Shown piece by piece: positions 27,478 through 36,882 of a stretch of 64,000 bases of DNA (the stretch's first letter is position 1; the number at the start of each line of letters is the position of its first letter). Under the pieces are notes generated by a model. It saw nothing but the letters and a program-made list of their open reading frames with translations. It made no database searches and was not told the origin of the DNA. A program made the position numbers and the translations under genes. The DNA comes from Aliivibrio_A kagoshimensis (GTDB taxonomy: Bacteria; Pseudomonadota; Gammaproteobacteria; Enterobacterales; Vibrionaceae), in the NCBI RefSeq assembly GCF_050337105.1, contig NZ_JAKJSQ010000015.1, positions 8,154 through 72,153 of the forward strand, written 5' to 3'.

Positions 27478-30400
27478 TATCGTGCTCCTAGGTTAACTAA
27501 GAAATAACGACCAGTGTTAATCAAGTGGACTTCATTACCTTCTACAATCGCTAAGTTGTTATCGTCTGATGTCAATTTCATCCCAGTGATAACCATGGGT
27601 TCATCAAAAACTAAAGTATCTATAAGGGCTCCCGTTGACACTTTCCGTACCTCAAGTTGATCATCATAGGCGACAAACAGGACTTTCCCGTCAAATCCCA
27701 ATGCAAGACTCTTCGGAATTCGGTTTCCCTCTATCACTGTAGTCCCTAACGTATCACTAGTGATCAAACTTTTGACCACAATTTTTTGGCCATCTCGCAT
27801 CGCTACGCGGTTTGATTCAGTACTGAACGCTGCTATAAAGCCATCTCGACTGTTGCGGTATGAGAACAACTGTTCATGATTAATTGGATCCCAAGCGCGT
27901 ATTGTTCCATCCAGACTGCTGGTGATAATAAGACCTAAACTGTTATCAAATTCACTCAATACAATCTCATCGGTATGACCGAGAAGTTCTGTTCCTTTGA
28001 CCTTGCCACTTTCAATACTCCACAATTTAACGGTTTGGTCTTTACCGCCACTCATGATAGTGTCGTCATCAATAAAACGCAGGGTATTCACTTTACCCGC
28101 GTAACTGTCCATCTCTTTGATCAGTTCCAATTGACGATTGTCACTGTCCTCAAAATCGAGGCGAATGTGATAAACCTGTAAGATCCCTTTCTCACTCACA
28201 ATGGCTAACTTATCATTGTTCTTATTCAGTGACGCCACCAAGAGCACATCCTCTGAGAGTTCAATTGAATATGAGTCACTACTGGCGATATTACGGATTA
28301 AAATTGAGCCATCATCTCTTGGAATGACTAAGGTATTACTGTCTTCAGAGAGGGATAAATTGGTCACATTGGACATCAATGACGCACTGCCTAGTGTGCT
28401 ATAAATCCGAGCATCAAAGCCGTGCTGTCCTAAACGAAGTTTGTCTACGTTGTAACCCAACAACTCAAAATCAGGGATACTGGCAGAAAGTGTCTGATCA
28501 CTATCAGTGTTAAGCTCTTTAACGATACTGATATTCCCTTGTTGCTCTGTCTCAATATTGACCCCAAGTTGCTGAAAACCTTTCGACTGATTTGAGAGTA
28601 GAATCGGGTCAATTTTCTCTTCAAGGTGGAACGCTAAGCGTTCATCAATGGTTACTGCATCGAGAGGGTCATCCACAAAGAGGTGATGATAGATTGCTCT
28701 ATCAGATTCGCTGAGAGGTGCGGCGTAAATGGCTTGGTCGATAACCGATTGATCCAACCAAGAACTGCTCTTAGCCACTTTATTGGTTAACGTTAAGAAT
28801 TGCTGATCTACCTCTTTTTCACTGACACTGCTTCGTAAACGGAGGTTATCACGACCACCATAAAGGTACTTTTCGTCAGTGAGGTATTTCACCACATAAA
28901 AACTGTTCTGCTTGTCAAACGTTGAGTACTCTGTATTGAGCGTTGTTTGTAACTCAAGAGTCTCTAGATCATATTGTTTGATCGCTCCCGATTCAGTCAT
29001 CACCAATAACTTGCCGTATTCACTGCTACAGTCAACCGCTTTAATTTTCTCTTTTGTGGTAAGTTCGAGATTATTTTTGCTCTTGGTATTAATGACGTAC
29101 AGCGCTTGTTCGCGATAAACCGCCATACGCCCTCCCCCATCACATAACACCAGCTGTTTCAGGCCGCTTTGAGTCATGAGTCGGTCACGTGATCGAACCT
29201 TTAGATTGAATTTATCAACATTGCCGCTTTGCGTTAAAAAGTAGAGGTTTTTTTCATCCCCTTGATACGCTGTACTCAGTAGTGGATCACTGATCCGATA
29301 ACCTCGTTTTTTAGTTCCTTCACTGCTCAAGGCGGTGATCGCCCCGGCGTGCGTTAACCACGTCTCCGCACTCTCGCTATCAATAGTGATGTGGGCGTCC
29401 CCTTCAATCGCTATGCGCTTGATGGTTCGAGTTGTTTTGGCATCAATAAAGTAGAGTGCTTTATCGGTTAACATTACCACACGGTTTTGATCTAATAAGT
29501 AGTACGCACTGGTAGCCACTTCATCCCAATCTTGGCTCTGCCAGATGAGTTTTCTCTGATTTGAGTTCTGAATGGAGACCAACTCAACACTGCTTAAAAA
29601 GTTCTCTCTTCTTACCAACAGAGTTTGACCGCTATTTTCATCAATCGATAACCGGACCGTATTGGTGCTGTGCAGCAATACATTCTCTTTATCAAGGGAT
29701 TCGAGTTTTTGTCGCTTCTGTTCCTCTAACATCTTATTTCGATCACGATAAAGGTACGCATATGTATCGCCATCACTGCGCTCTAAAACAAACTCATTGT
29801 TAGCATGCTGCATCACTTGCTCGCGGTTCACACTAGCATACTCTCGAATACTCGACGTTAACGCATAGACCAACATACTCGCCAATTGATTTTGCACTGC
29901 GGCAGCGGACGCCCCTTCAGGCATGGCTTTTTGATATCGAAACCAACTGGTATTGCGCTCAAAACCAGAGACTTTAATGGATTTATAACCGCTCAATCGA
30001 ATGATTTTGTTGTTCCACGCTTTATCATCAATGTACAGACCCACTTCCGCGTTTGACCCACGTTGACTCCGAGTAATCGATGACGACTCAATAACGGCAT
30101 TCAGAGCTGCTTCATCAGAAAATGCACTGTTAATCAACGCTGGAATATAGGTGAAGGTGTTAACGTCTAAATCATACTTACGGTATGTTATTGCACCAAA
30201 GTGTGATTGGTAATTAATCGCAGAGAGGGAAGAAACACTAGAAGGATCTGCCGCAATAGTGGTGATCAATGACGCTAACATACGATTTGAAGTCGATTTC
30301 TCTCGCTTCAAAGAGTCGTAGATCGGCCCGACAATGGTTAAAGCCACGCCCTCTCCGCTCAACCACGGAGTATGCGTTGTCTTTCGAGCCTCGGCAGCGC

Positions 30401-30512
30401 TCAGATCTTTCCCCAAAGATTCAAATACCGTAGGGATGGACTCCTCAGTTTTTGTGGTACTTTGACAGCCCAGTAGAAACAGTAATAACAGAGTACTAAA
30501 CGTCAGTCTCAT
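27477..30512 (-). CDS. Large WD40-like lipoprotein
   Basis: This is a 1011-residue lipoprotein (lipobox LLGC, Cys at residue 16). The N-terminal domain of about 250 residues is unrecognised. From about 280 to the end it is beta-propeller-like: loose repeats first, then two canonical WD40 repeats around 790-870 (DDTIMSGGKDQTVKLWSIESG and IITSSLDGTIRAWDPINHEQ) and a final VHLINTG repeat. It probably forms one or two propellers acting as a protein-interaction platform at the membrane. Extracytoplasmic WD40 lipoproteins of this size are uncommon in gammaproteobacteria. It lies 6 bases after the FtsX gene and shares one base with the DUF4384 gene. Confidence 0.78.
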   Translation of the reverse strand: MRLTFSTLLLLFLLGCQSTTKTEESIPTVFESLGKDLSAAEARKTTHTPWLSGEGVALTIVGPIYDSLKREKSTSNRMLASLITTIAADPSSVSSLSAINYQSHFGAITYRKYDLDVNTFTYIPALINSAFSDEAALNAVIESSSITRSQRGSNAEVGLYIDDKAWNNKIIRLSGYKSIKVSGFERNTSWFRYQKAMPEGASAAAVQNQLASMLVYALTSSIREYASVNREQVMQHANNEFVLERSDGDTYAYLYRDRNKMLEEQKRQKLESLDKENVLLHSTNTVRLSIDENSGQTLLVRRENFLSSVELVSIQNSNQRKLIWQSQDWDEVATSAYYLLDQNRVVMLTDKALYFIDAKTTRTIKRIAIEGDAHITIDSESAETWLTHAGAITALSSEGTKKRGYRISDPLLSTAYQGDEKNLYFLTQSGNVDKFNLKVRSRDRLMTQSGLKQLVLCDGGGRMAVYREQALYVINTKSKNNLELTTKEKIKAVDCSSEYGKLLVMTESGAIKQYDLETLELQTTLNTEYSTFDKQNSFYVVKYLTDEKYLYGGRDNLRLRSSVSEKEVDQQFLTLTNKVAKSSSWLDQSVIDQAIYAAPLSESDRAIYHHLFVDDPLDAVTIDERLAFHLEEKIDPILLSNQSKGFQQLGVNIETEQQGNISIVKELNTDSDQTLSASIPDFELLGYNVDKLRLGQHGFDARIYSTLGSASLMSNVTNLSLSEDSNTLVIPRDDGSILIRNIASSDSYSIELSEDVLLVASLNKNNDKLAIVSEKGILQVYHIRLDFEDSDNRQLELIKEMDSYAGKVNTLRFIDDDTIMSGGKDQTVKLWSIESGKVKGTELLGHTDEIVLSEFDNSLGLIITSSLDGTIRAWDPINHEQLFSYRNSRDGFIAAFSTESNRVAMRDGQKIVVKSLITSDTLGTTVIEGNRIPKSLALGFDGKVLFVAYDDQLEVRKVSTGALIDTLVFDEPMVITGMKLTSDDNNLAIVEGNEVHLINTGRYFLVNLGAR

Positions 30513-30518
30513 AACAAA

Positions 30519-31703
30519 TTACACCTTAATAATTGCACGGTGAAAAACAAAAATTGAAAAAAGATTTAACCCAATACAGAACAGCGCCAACTGGCTATTT
30601 ATCCCTGTATCAACCAAAGTGAAATCTAAAAAATCCTTCAGGGCGGGTGACACCAAAGAGTTATTACACACTAAAGCCACACCAAAGCAGCTTACAGAGA
30701 TCAATACCATCCAAATAAACAAGGCATCTTGAATTCGGTAGCCTGTGATAGTGAAAATATTGATGGTGCGATTTTTACTGATTACAGATTTGGTCAAAAA
30801 CAACGTCACTAGCAGGTAAGACAGAAAAGCAATCACACTCACTAAGCCGATAGAGACCGTATTGATCACAGTGAGCAGGCTCATCTGTTTCTGTTTGTCA
30901 TCTAACCATGAAGTCACTTTCCACCTCCCCTCTAACGGTACCAAAGCCTGTTGAATCTTTGTTTTTGCAAAGGCTAAATCTGCCCCTTCGTTTAACCTAA
31001 TTAACACACCGCTTTCTGCCGACTCGAATTGCTCGCTCCACCACTGAAACTGGTCAAGACCCACATAGAGGATCGCTTGATCGGCGTAATCTTGTAAAAA
31101 GCCTTTCACTTGCCAGTGCTGTTTAGTGACTGTATTAATAACGGTTGCTTCCTGCGAAATTGGGGGATAAAACCCACTGTCTAATACCGCATTGGGAATA
31201 ATTAAATATGGGTTAGTTAACCACTGATGCATGAACTCTAAATTCGTGATTCGCGTTTTAAATACACCAGCAGTATAAAAATTCAGATGGTCCCATGAGA
31301 TGATTGAAGGAGAGCGTCGATCGATACCTATCACTTGAACATAACCACGATTAAAACGGGTAAACTGACCTCGTTGTTTTGATGCAAATATCTGTGTATT
31401 AGCCGAGAGTTGTTGCCAGTTTTCTACTGCGATAAATGGAGAACTGACGTAAACTCCATCAACGGTCGCAACCAGATCTCTAACTCGGGTTAGCTCTGTA
31501 CTACTGGACTGATCGATTAAATTGGTTAAGGTAAAATGCGCCTGTTTATTGCCGAAATCTTGATGAACATGGGTGTTGTAAGAGCCCGATACAGAGATCA
31601 GAATAAAGAGCGTGATCAAAGCCGTTATCATCACGCCTGCATAAGAGAGAAACTGTGGCCAGAATAACCTCAGAATAATAGACAGTGAATCAACCACCCT
31701 CAC
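30519..31703 (-). CDS. FtsX/MacB-type ABC permease, full length
   Basis: This is a 394-residue inner-membrane permease. Helix 1 is near residues 20-42, a large periplasmic domain spans about 43-270, and three C-terminal helices lie near 275-300, 325-347 and 368-390, the standard FtsX-fold layout. The start is GTG at 31703, overlapping the ATPase stop by one base (TAGTG), with GAGG eight bases upstream. It pairs with the ATPase just upstream. By analogy with LolCDE and MacB it would use ATP to do mechanical work in the periplasm rather than move small molecules through a pore. Confidence 0.82.
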   Translation of the reverse strand: MRVVDSLSIILRLFWPQFLSYAGVMITALITLFILISVSGSYNTHVHQDFGNKQAHFTLTNLIDQSSSTELTRVRDLVATVDGVYVSSPFIAVENWQQLSANTQIFASKQRGQFTRFNRGYVQVIGIDRRSPSIISWDHLNFYTAGVFKTRITNLEFMHQWLTNPYLIIPNAVLDSGFYPPISQEATVINTVTKQHWQVKGFLQDYADQAILYVGLDQFQWWSEQFESAESGVLIRLNEGADLAFAKTKIQQALVPLEGRWKVTSWLDDKQKQMSLLTVINTVSIGLVSVIAFLSYLLVTLFLTKSVISKNRTINIFTITGYRIQDALFIWMVLISVSCFGVALVCNNSLVSPALKDFLDFTLVDTGINSQLALFCIGLNLFSIFVFHRAIIKV

Positions 31704-32416
31704 TATTTGATCCTCATTAAGGTCGATTTAACCCCATCGACACTACTGTCTTGAAGCTCATAATAACGATCGGCGATATCGATAAAACTCGGGTCATGAC
31801 TGACGATAATAACGGCACTATTTTGTTGATGAGCCATCTCCAATAAGGCATCCCTTACCCGTTTAGAATTGGCAGAATCGAGATTACCCGTCGGTTCGTC
31901 CGCGATGACCACTTGAGGTTCGTGAATTAACGCACGAATAATGGCGACACGCTGTTGTTGTCCTCCAGAGAGTTGGGTCGGTTTTTTTTCTACGTTTAAG
32001 CCAGGAATATAGTGTTCAATCTTATTCGCTGCTTGTAGTAATGCATGACGTCGAGAGGTTCCATTCATGATTAAAGGAAGGGCGCAATTTTCAACAACAC
32101 TGAACTCTTCAATTAATGCAAAGGATTGAAAAATAAAGCCTATATGCTTGGCTCTTAGTTTCGCTTTTTTTGCCGTTGAGAGCTGCTGTACTTGTTGATT
32201 GAAATAACAGATTGTCCCCACTTGTTTATTATCAATGAGTGCAATTTGTCTAAGCAGTGATGTTTTACCACTGCCCGACTCTCCCATAATAAGAGTTATC
32301 TCTCCTGAATGGGCCTCTAAACAAGCGTCCCGGTAGATCACTTCCTTAAGGCCAGATCCCACTGAGTACTCTTTACTAATGTGCGATATTTCTATAACTG
32401 CTGCTGAACTATCCAT
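31703..32416 (-). CDS. LolD/MacB-type ABC ATPase
   Basis: This is an ATPase of about 237 residues. Walker A is GESGSGKTS, the signature is LSGGQQQRVAIIRAL, and Walker B is VVIADEPTGNLDSANS, which is the LolD/FtsE/MacB (EECC-type) pattern with EPTGNLDS. The start is unclear: ATG 32416 is given, and GTG 32425 in frame is possible; neither has a good ribosome site, which suggests translational coupling to the glycine-rich gene ending at 32431. It is the only ATPase among the thirteen genes of this locus, so it should serve both FtsX permeases. Confidence 0.88.
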   Translation of the reverse strand: MDSSAAVIEISHISKEYSVGSGLKEVIYRDACLEAHSGEITLIMGESGSGKTSLLRQIALIDNKQVGTICYFNQQVQQLSTAKKAKLRAKHIGFIFQSFALIEEFSVVENCALPLIMNGTSRRHALLQAANKIEHYIPGLNVEKKPTQLSGGQQQRVAIIRALIHEPQVVIADEPTGNLDSANSKRVRDALLEMAHQQNSAVIIVSHDPSFIDIADRYYELQDSSVDGVKSTLMRIK

Positions 32417-32430
32417 TTCAAGCACTTTTT

Positions 32431-33969
32431 TTATTGATAAGTTACAGACCCTCTCGAACCACTGCTACCTGATTTACCGGTGCTGCCACTCGAACCACGG
32501 GATCCACTCGAACCACTTGAACCACTTGAACCTGAGTAACCACCTGATTTAGTCACAGGGTAACAACTGGTTGAGCCATCATAATTGGTGCTACATTTCG
32601 TCGTATAATAGGGACTTCCACCTGGGCCTCCAGGACCTGCATAACCGGCATCACCGCCGTCGCCATACGAGCCTTTTGCTCCTCCGGCTCCTCTTGCTCC
32701 ACCACTTACACTAACAGAGAGTGAACTGCGTGCCGCTGATTTAAATGGTCCGTCTCCTGAAATCGTGACATAGACTTTACCACCATCACCGCCATTGCCG
32801 CCTCGACCACCATTACCGCCATCACCACCGTCACCACCATCACCGCCATCACCGCCGGTACCACCTCCGCCGCCAGAGCTATACTCCGAGGCATCTTGAC
32901 CTTTACGCCCAGCGCTTCCTGCTTCACCATTACCGCCGTCACCACCGTCACCGCCATCTCCACCTTTACCACCAACACCGCCTGATGCGTTCACTGAAAC
33001 AGACTGACGCTCTACCAGCAAATAACGAACATTGGCATTGTTTGATTTGATGGAATAATCTTTTAGTGGCCTCTTATAAAAAGGGGAAGCATACGCGTTC
33101 ATGGTGATCTTTACTGTACCCGCATCTTTACCTGAGCCGCCAGTCCCCCCATCAGAACCGTCACGGCCATTGCCACCATTACTACCATCACCGCCGTTGC
33201 CCCCACCTAATGCACCAGCAACACTCCCTAAAACACTACTGCTATAACTGGTACCACCACGCCCACTACTTCCAGCGCGTCCTTTTGAACCATTTTTTGC
33301 CGCGGCGTTGATTGTCACTGTATTGCTCAACGAGTGATCAGGTGGAAGTACAAATGTATCACTAACACTGCCCGCTTTCACTTTGACAATGTAACCACTT
33401 TTCGCCGCTGTATATGCATTACTCACTTTATAGCTTAACTCGCCATTAGCTTTCATACTGCCGCTGAGGTTGGTTAACTGCAGTCCGATATTAGAACGTT
33501 TATAGTGGATATTACTGTTCTCTTTCGATTGATAGTTTGCGGTAAAATAGAGTACACCTCCAGCCTCTACAACCACTCTATCCAGAACTTTACGGCTTCC
33601 TGTATAGTAAACTGGTACGAACACCTTACTGTGTGGCACCGCATAAATTTTGCTTAAACTCGTAGTTGCCGGCTTCGCAGGATAGGTTTCACTCCACGTA
33701 GCATTTTTGCTAGCGGTAAATTCCGGCATAATTCGCAACGTCGCATCGGGAGTTTGATCAATGCTCACTTTTAATATTCGTCGAGTAGAGCGATCGTATA
33801 ACTTCGAACTCTTCTCTGTATCAAAATCAAAACTGGGCATAGTAGGCAAACTTTTTGCGTAATCTTCCACGCTAAATGTCGAGCGATAGGAGAATGAAGA
33901 CTCAGCATTTACATTCAATGTGACAACGGCAAAGATGCTTAGCAATAGGGTCATTAATATTTTCATCAT
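32431..33969 (-). CDS. Secreted glycine-rich, collagen-like protein
   Basis: The product is 512 residues with a signal peptide (cleavage near NVNAES). Residues 25-220 form an ordinary, probably beta-rich, N-terminal domain. From about 225 to 512 there are three glycine-rich blocks with Gly-X-Y-like and GGDGGDGGN repeats, separated by short beta segments (about 290-330 and 405-430). The tail is a Ser-Gly repeat (SGSSGSSGSSGSRGS). The repeats suggest a flexible or fibrous surface element. GGAG precedes the ATG, directly after the stop of the HEAT-like gene. It is a candidate substrate or structural partner of the ABC system. The repeated GGN codons make the gene prone to length variation. Confidence 0.8.
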   Translation of the reverse strand: MMKILMTLLLSIFAVVTLNVNAESSFSYRSTFSVEDYAKSLPTMPSFDFDTEKSSKLYDRSTRRILKVSIDQTPDATLRIMPEFTASKNATWSETYPAKPATTSLSKIYAVPHSKVFVPVYYTGSRKVLDRVVVEAGGVLYFTANYQSKENSNIHYKRSNIGLQLTNLSGSMKANGELSYKVSNAYTAAKSGYIVKVKAGSVSDTFVLPPDHSLSNTVTINAAAKNGSKGRAGSSGRGGTSYSSSVLGSVAGALGGGNGGDGSNGGNGRDGSDGGTGGSGKDAGTVKITMNAYASPFYKRPLKDYSIKSNNANVRYLLVERQSVSVNASGGVGGKGGDGGDGGDGGNGEAGSAGRKGQDASEYSSGGGGGTGGDGGDGGDGGDGGNGGRGGNGGDGGKVYVTISGDGPFKSAARSSLSVSVSGGARGAGGAKGSYGDGGDAGYAGPGGPGGSPYYTTKCSTNYDGSTSCYPVTKSGGYSGSSGSSGSSGSRGSSGSTGKSGSSGSRGSVTYQ

Positions 33970-35913
33970 CTATAGCTCCACACCGTTAAAACGTTGACTC
34001 ACACTTTTATACAGCGTTGGCCGCATGCTCTCTAATGTTACCATTCCTTGTTGCGCTGCCATCAGAGCAGCATCATCATTAGCAGCGCCATTGATAGAGC
34101 GATTAAACATGGCGCCATATTGATTAACTAAACTGTTGGTCAATTCGGTTTTACGAGATGTTATGTAGTTTCCTAAATAAACCAGCTCCTCAGGATTCAT
34201 CTTCTTCACGCTTCGGTAGCCGATATTGTTTAAAGAGTTCACGGCTTTATCCAGTGGAACCTTATGATAAGACCCGAGAATTTTTTTACTCGACTCAATA
34301 TTGTGCTCAGCAATTACTGCGGCACCAAAATCAAGGTATTTAGTTCGATTACTTACCTCTAGCCCATCCAGAGCGGCTAGATAGTAATCAACCAATTGAT
34401 GTACTCCAGCTTGTTTTTGTACTGATTGATGTTTTGTACTCAATTGCGTTAGCAGGGCAGAAGGGTGAAGGGTAACAAAGGTGGGATAGACACGTTTTGC
34501 GTAACCGTCTAGTTCTCTATCACTGTATTTCAAACTTCGAGTTAACTGCGCAGCACTCGCTTTAGCAATCAATTTTTGTTTTGTACTCTCTTTTACCGCT
34601 TCATTTTGTGTCAGTATCAAGGCGTAGTAGTGCTGCAGTGCATCTAACTGAGCTGTCTTATACGTGCGATGTTCGTTTCTTAACAAATAGTTAGCAAAAT
34701 CTTGCGGGTAATTCACATTGAGATAGGAGTAGATAAAGTCAACATAATCAGTTGGTCGCGACTCAACACGTTTATACAAGCTTGAAAAGATCATCTTCTT
34801 TGATGATTGTTCAGTATCTCGATAAATAGACGCGTTCATTAATACGTGGTGGTTGTAGAAAGGGGCGCCATCATCACCTAGAGCGACTAACTTATCCGGC
34901 GAAGCCAACGAATAGGCTTCATAACGCTCCATATATTGTCGAGTTGCCAGCAGCTGGCCATACGTATAATCACTGGTTTTAGCATGACCACTCATGCTGT
35001 AGTAATAGATACCCGGCATATATTGAAGCAAAATCCGTTGCGCCCCTTTCTGAACTGAGCTAAATACTGGCACCGTTCCATCGAGGTGCTCTACAGCAGG
35101 CAATGCCAACGATGCTAATAGACGTGCATTCATCTGCACCTCTTGAGGTTTTATTACCGATGGGCTCTTTAACTGGTAAAGGATAATCCCTTCATTAAGA
35201 TCGAGAATGTAATTTAGATTACGCTCTTCCAGTTGATAGATATCGATTTTGCTTAATATTCTATTGATCGTTGGCAGCGTGACCAGTTCACTCTCTAAGG
35301 TATATAGCTGGTTTGCCAATACGCTATTCGCCGCAAGCTTATTAATATCCACACTGGAGAGTGCACTGATAGCTTGGGCGCGGATTTCGGGGTTAGCTTT
35401 ATAGACATCGACACGATCATTCATTGATTTCAACACCACAGCCTGAAGCGCAGGTGAATCTACTTTTCTGAGTAATACCAAGAGTTGTGAGGAGATGGAA
35501 TCCCCCTTTAAACGGCCCAGGTTATAAGCGGCAGATGTTCTTAAATAGTCATTGGTAATTTTATATGGAAAACCCGCGACCTCCCAATCATCTGGCTCTT
35601 CGGTCTGCACTCCCTCTTTGGCAATCGAGAGGTAGCGCTCAATCAGCTGATTAAACAGGTTGGGATTAAGTTGAAGAAGATCAATATCAAGGGCTTTATC
35701 AGTGGCTAAAGGTATTAATGTTGCCAAGGTATCGGGGGCATATTCATCTTCCTCACCCAAGCGTTCAATCGCCCACTGAATATTTTCAACGACTGATTCC
35801 GTATCAGTGTCATCGCGTAAGCTGTCGAGTTGTCGACCATCAAAAAAACCATCAATAACGGTACATGATGACAACATCAACACGCTGATTAATACCGTGA
35901 TTAGTTTATTCAT
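33970..35913 (-). CDS. HEAT-like alpha-helical lipoprotein
   Basis: This is a 647-residue lipoprotein (lipobox LSSC, Cys at about residue 17). The chain is almost wholly alpha-helical, with paired-helix segments such as RTSAAYNLGRLKGDSISSQLL and VDSPALQAVVLKSMNDRV that resemble HEAT/ARM repeats. No catalytic motif is seen. GGAGAGAATAA precedes the ATG. It is the first gene of the eleven-gene minus-strand operon and is divergent from the LPP20 lipoprotein. It is probably a scaffold on the inner or outer membrane. HEAT assignment is by pattern only. Confidence 0.7.
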   Translation of the reverse strand: MNKLITVLISVLMLSSCTVIDGFFDGRQLDSLRDDTDTESVVENIQWAIERLGEEDEYAPDTLATLIPLATDKALDIDLLQLNPNLFNQLIERYLSIAKEGVQTEEPDDWEVAGFPYKITNDYLRTSAAYNLGRLKGDSISSQLLVLLRKVDSPALQAVVLKSMNDRVDVYKANPEIRAQAISALSSVDINKLAANSVLANQLYTLESELVTLPTINRILSKIDIYQLEERNLNYILDLNEGIILYQLKSPSVIKPQEVQMNARLLASLALPAVEHLDGTVPVFSSVQKGAQRILLQYMPGIYYYSMSGHAKTSDYTYGQLLATRQYMERYEAYSLASPDKLVALGDDGAPFYNHHVLMNASIYRDTEQSSKKMIFSSLYKRVESRPTDYVDFIYSYLNVNYPQDFANYLLRNEHRTYKTAQLDALQHYYALILTQNEAVKESTKQKLIAKASAAQLTRSLKYSDRELDGYAKRVYPTFVTLHPSALLTQLSTKHQSVQKQAGVHQLVDYYLAALDGLEVSNRTKYLDFGAAVIAEHNIESSKKILGSYHKVPLDKAVNSLNNIGYRSVKKMNPEELVYLGNYITSRKTELTNSLVNQYGAMFNRSINGAANDDAALMAAQQGMVTLESMRPTLYKSVSQRFNGVEL

Positions 35914-36192
35914 TTATTCTCTCCGTGAATCAGTACTACCCCTACTATGCTAGTACATAATAATACATTTATGTCACATTTGAGAATTGTTTCTCGCCAA
36001 TTTTACATACNAATCCCCCCTCTTTTATGGTGTTTATTATCTTAATTGTTAAGCTATTGATTTTTCTAGTTCGGAAAATGCATACCCATTTTTGTTCCAT
36101 TGATGAGGCAAATATACATTTATTAACTATTCTTAATTATGCTATCTTCCTTCTTATATTTTACATAGTCATAATTAGATGGAGCTAAGAAA
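35914..36192. promoter_or_regulatory. Divergent promoter region of the envelope-system locus
   Basis: This 279-base AT-rich region separates the two arms of the locus and must contain both promoters. It includes the single ambiguous base (N at 36011), so any motif there is uncertain. No clear operator palindrome was recognised. Confidence 0.55.
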
Positions 36193-36828
36193 ATGAACCT
36201 ATTGAAATCATCCCTTATCGCTTCACTTGGTCTGGTATTAGCTGCATGTGGTAGCACAACAGACGAAGTGAAAGATGAAGTGGTTACCAATACCCCCTCA
36301 ACCCCGATTGACGCAAACTGGTGTAAATTTGACGATGGTGTCTCTGATGCCCCTGAGTTCTTTTGCACCGGACAAATTGATGGATTCGTTGTCACAGGTC
36401 GAGGCTCATCACCAAAATCTGCCGCTGGCATGAATTACATGGTGGATCAAGCTACCCTCGCGGCGCGTGTACAACTGGCTCAAAATGTACGAACACAAAT
36501 TTCTTCGATGGTTAAGAACTATTTAGGTACAACTGGCGTAACTGACGCTGAATCGATTGATAAAACCGCTTCCAGTACCGCAGAATCTCTTACCGATGAA
36601 TCCCTAATGGGCTCACGCATTGTTAGACGAATCGTTGGACCTCAAGGAGAAGTTTATATTTGGGTTGCTATTGATGAAGAGAATTTAGTCGCTAAATCAC
36701 AAAATGCGATTCGTACTAGCATGGCCAATGATGAAGCCGCGTGGCAGCAATTCCAAGGTAAAAAGTCACACGAAGAGATGGCGTCAAAAATTGAAGAGTT
36801 AAGAAAGCAACGAGCCCTAACCCAATAA
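36193..36828 (+). CDS. LPP20-family lipoprotein
   Basis: This is a 211-residue lipoprotein (lipobox LAAC, Cys at residue 19). The LPP20 domain follows: FFCTGQIDGFVVTGRGSS, then DQATLAARVQLAQNVRTQISSMV and a C-terminal strand VYIWVAIDEENL. A charged helical tail ends the chain. LPP20 proteins are small outer-membrane lipoproteins of unclear role. A similar fold occurs at the N-terminus of the DUF4384 protein in the opposite arm, which suggests the two arms work together. GGAGCTAAGAAA is the ribosome site. Confidence 0.8.
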   Translation: MNLLKSSLIASLGLVLAACGSTTDEVKDEVVTNTPSTPIDANWCKFDDGVSDAPEFFCTGQIDGFVVTGRGSSPKSAAGMNYMVDQATLAARVQLAQNVRTQISSMVKNYLGTTGVTDAESIDKTASSTAESLTDESLMGSRIVRRIVGPQGEVYIWVAIDEENLVAKSQNAIRTSMANDEAAWQQFQGKKSHEEMASKIEELRKQRALTQ

Positions 36829-36843
36829 TTTATCGATAATTAT

Positions 36844-36863
36844 GGAGCCTAGATCTAGGCTCC
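36844..36863. repeat. 20-bp perfect palindrome between LPP20 and transglutaminase genes
   Basis: GGAGCCTAGATCTAGGCTCC reads the same on both strands and can form an 8-bp stem with a 4-base loop. It lacks a T-run. It lies 15 bases after the lipoprotein stop and 19 bases before the next ATG. Confidence 0.8.
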
Positions 36864-36882
36864 ACTATCAAGAGATAACACT

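Noticed and set aside
32706..32978. A 90-residue ORF in another frame, rich in Val/Met/Ala repeats
   Set aside because: It is a frame-shifted shadow of the GGN repeat codons of the glycine-rich protein on the same strand. It has no ribosome site or plausible composition.
32640..33240. Short regularly spaced repeats that look CRISPR-like or like a minisatellite
   Set aside because: They are in-frame codon repeats for glycine-rich protein segments. Units are 9-18 bases with no unique spacers and no cas genes.
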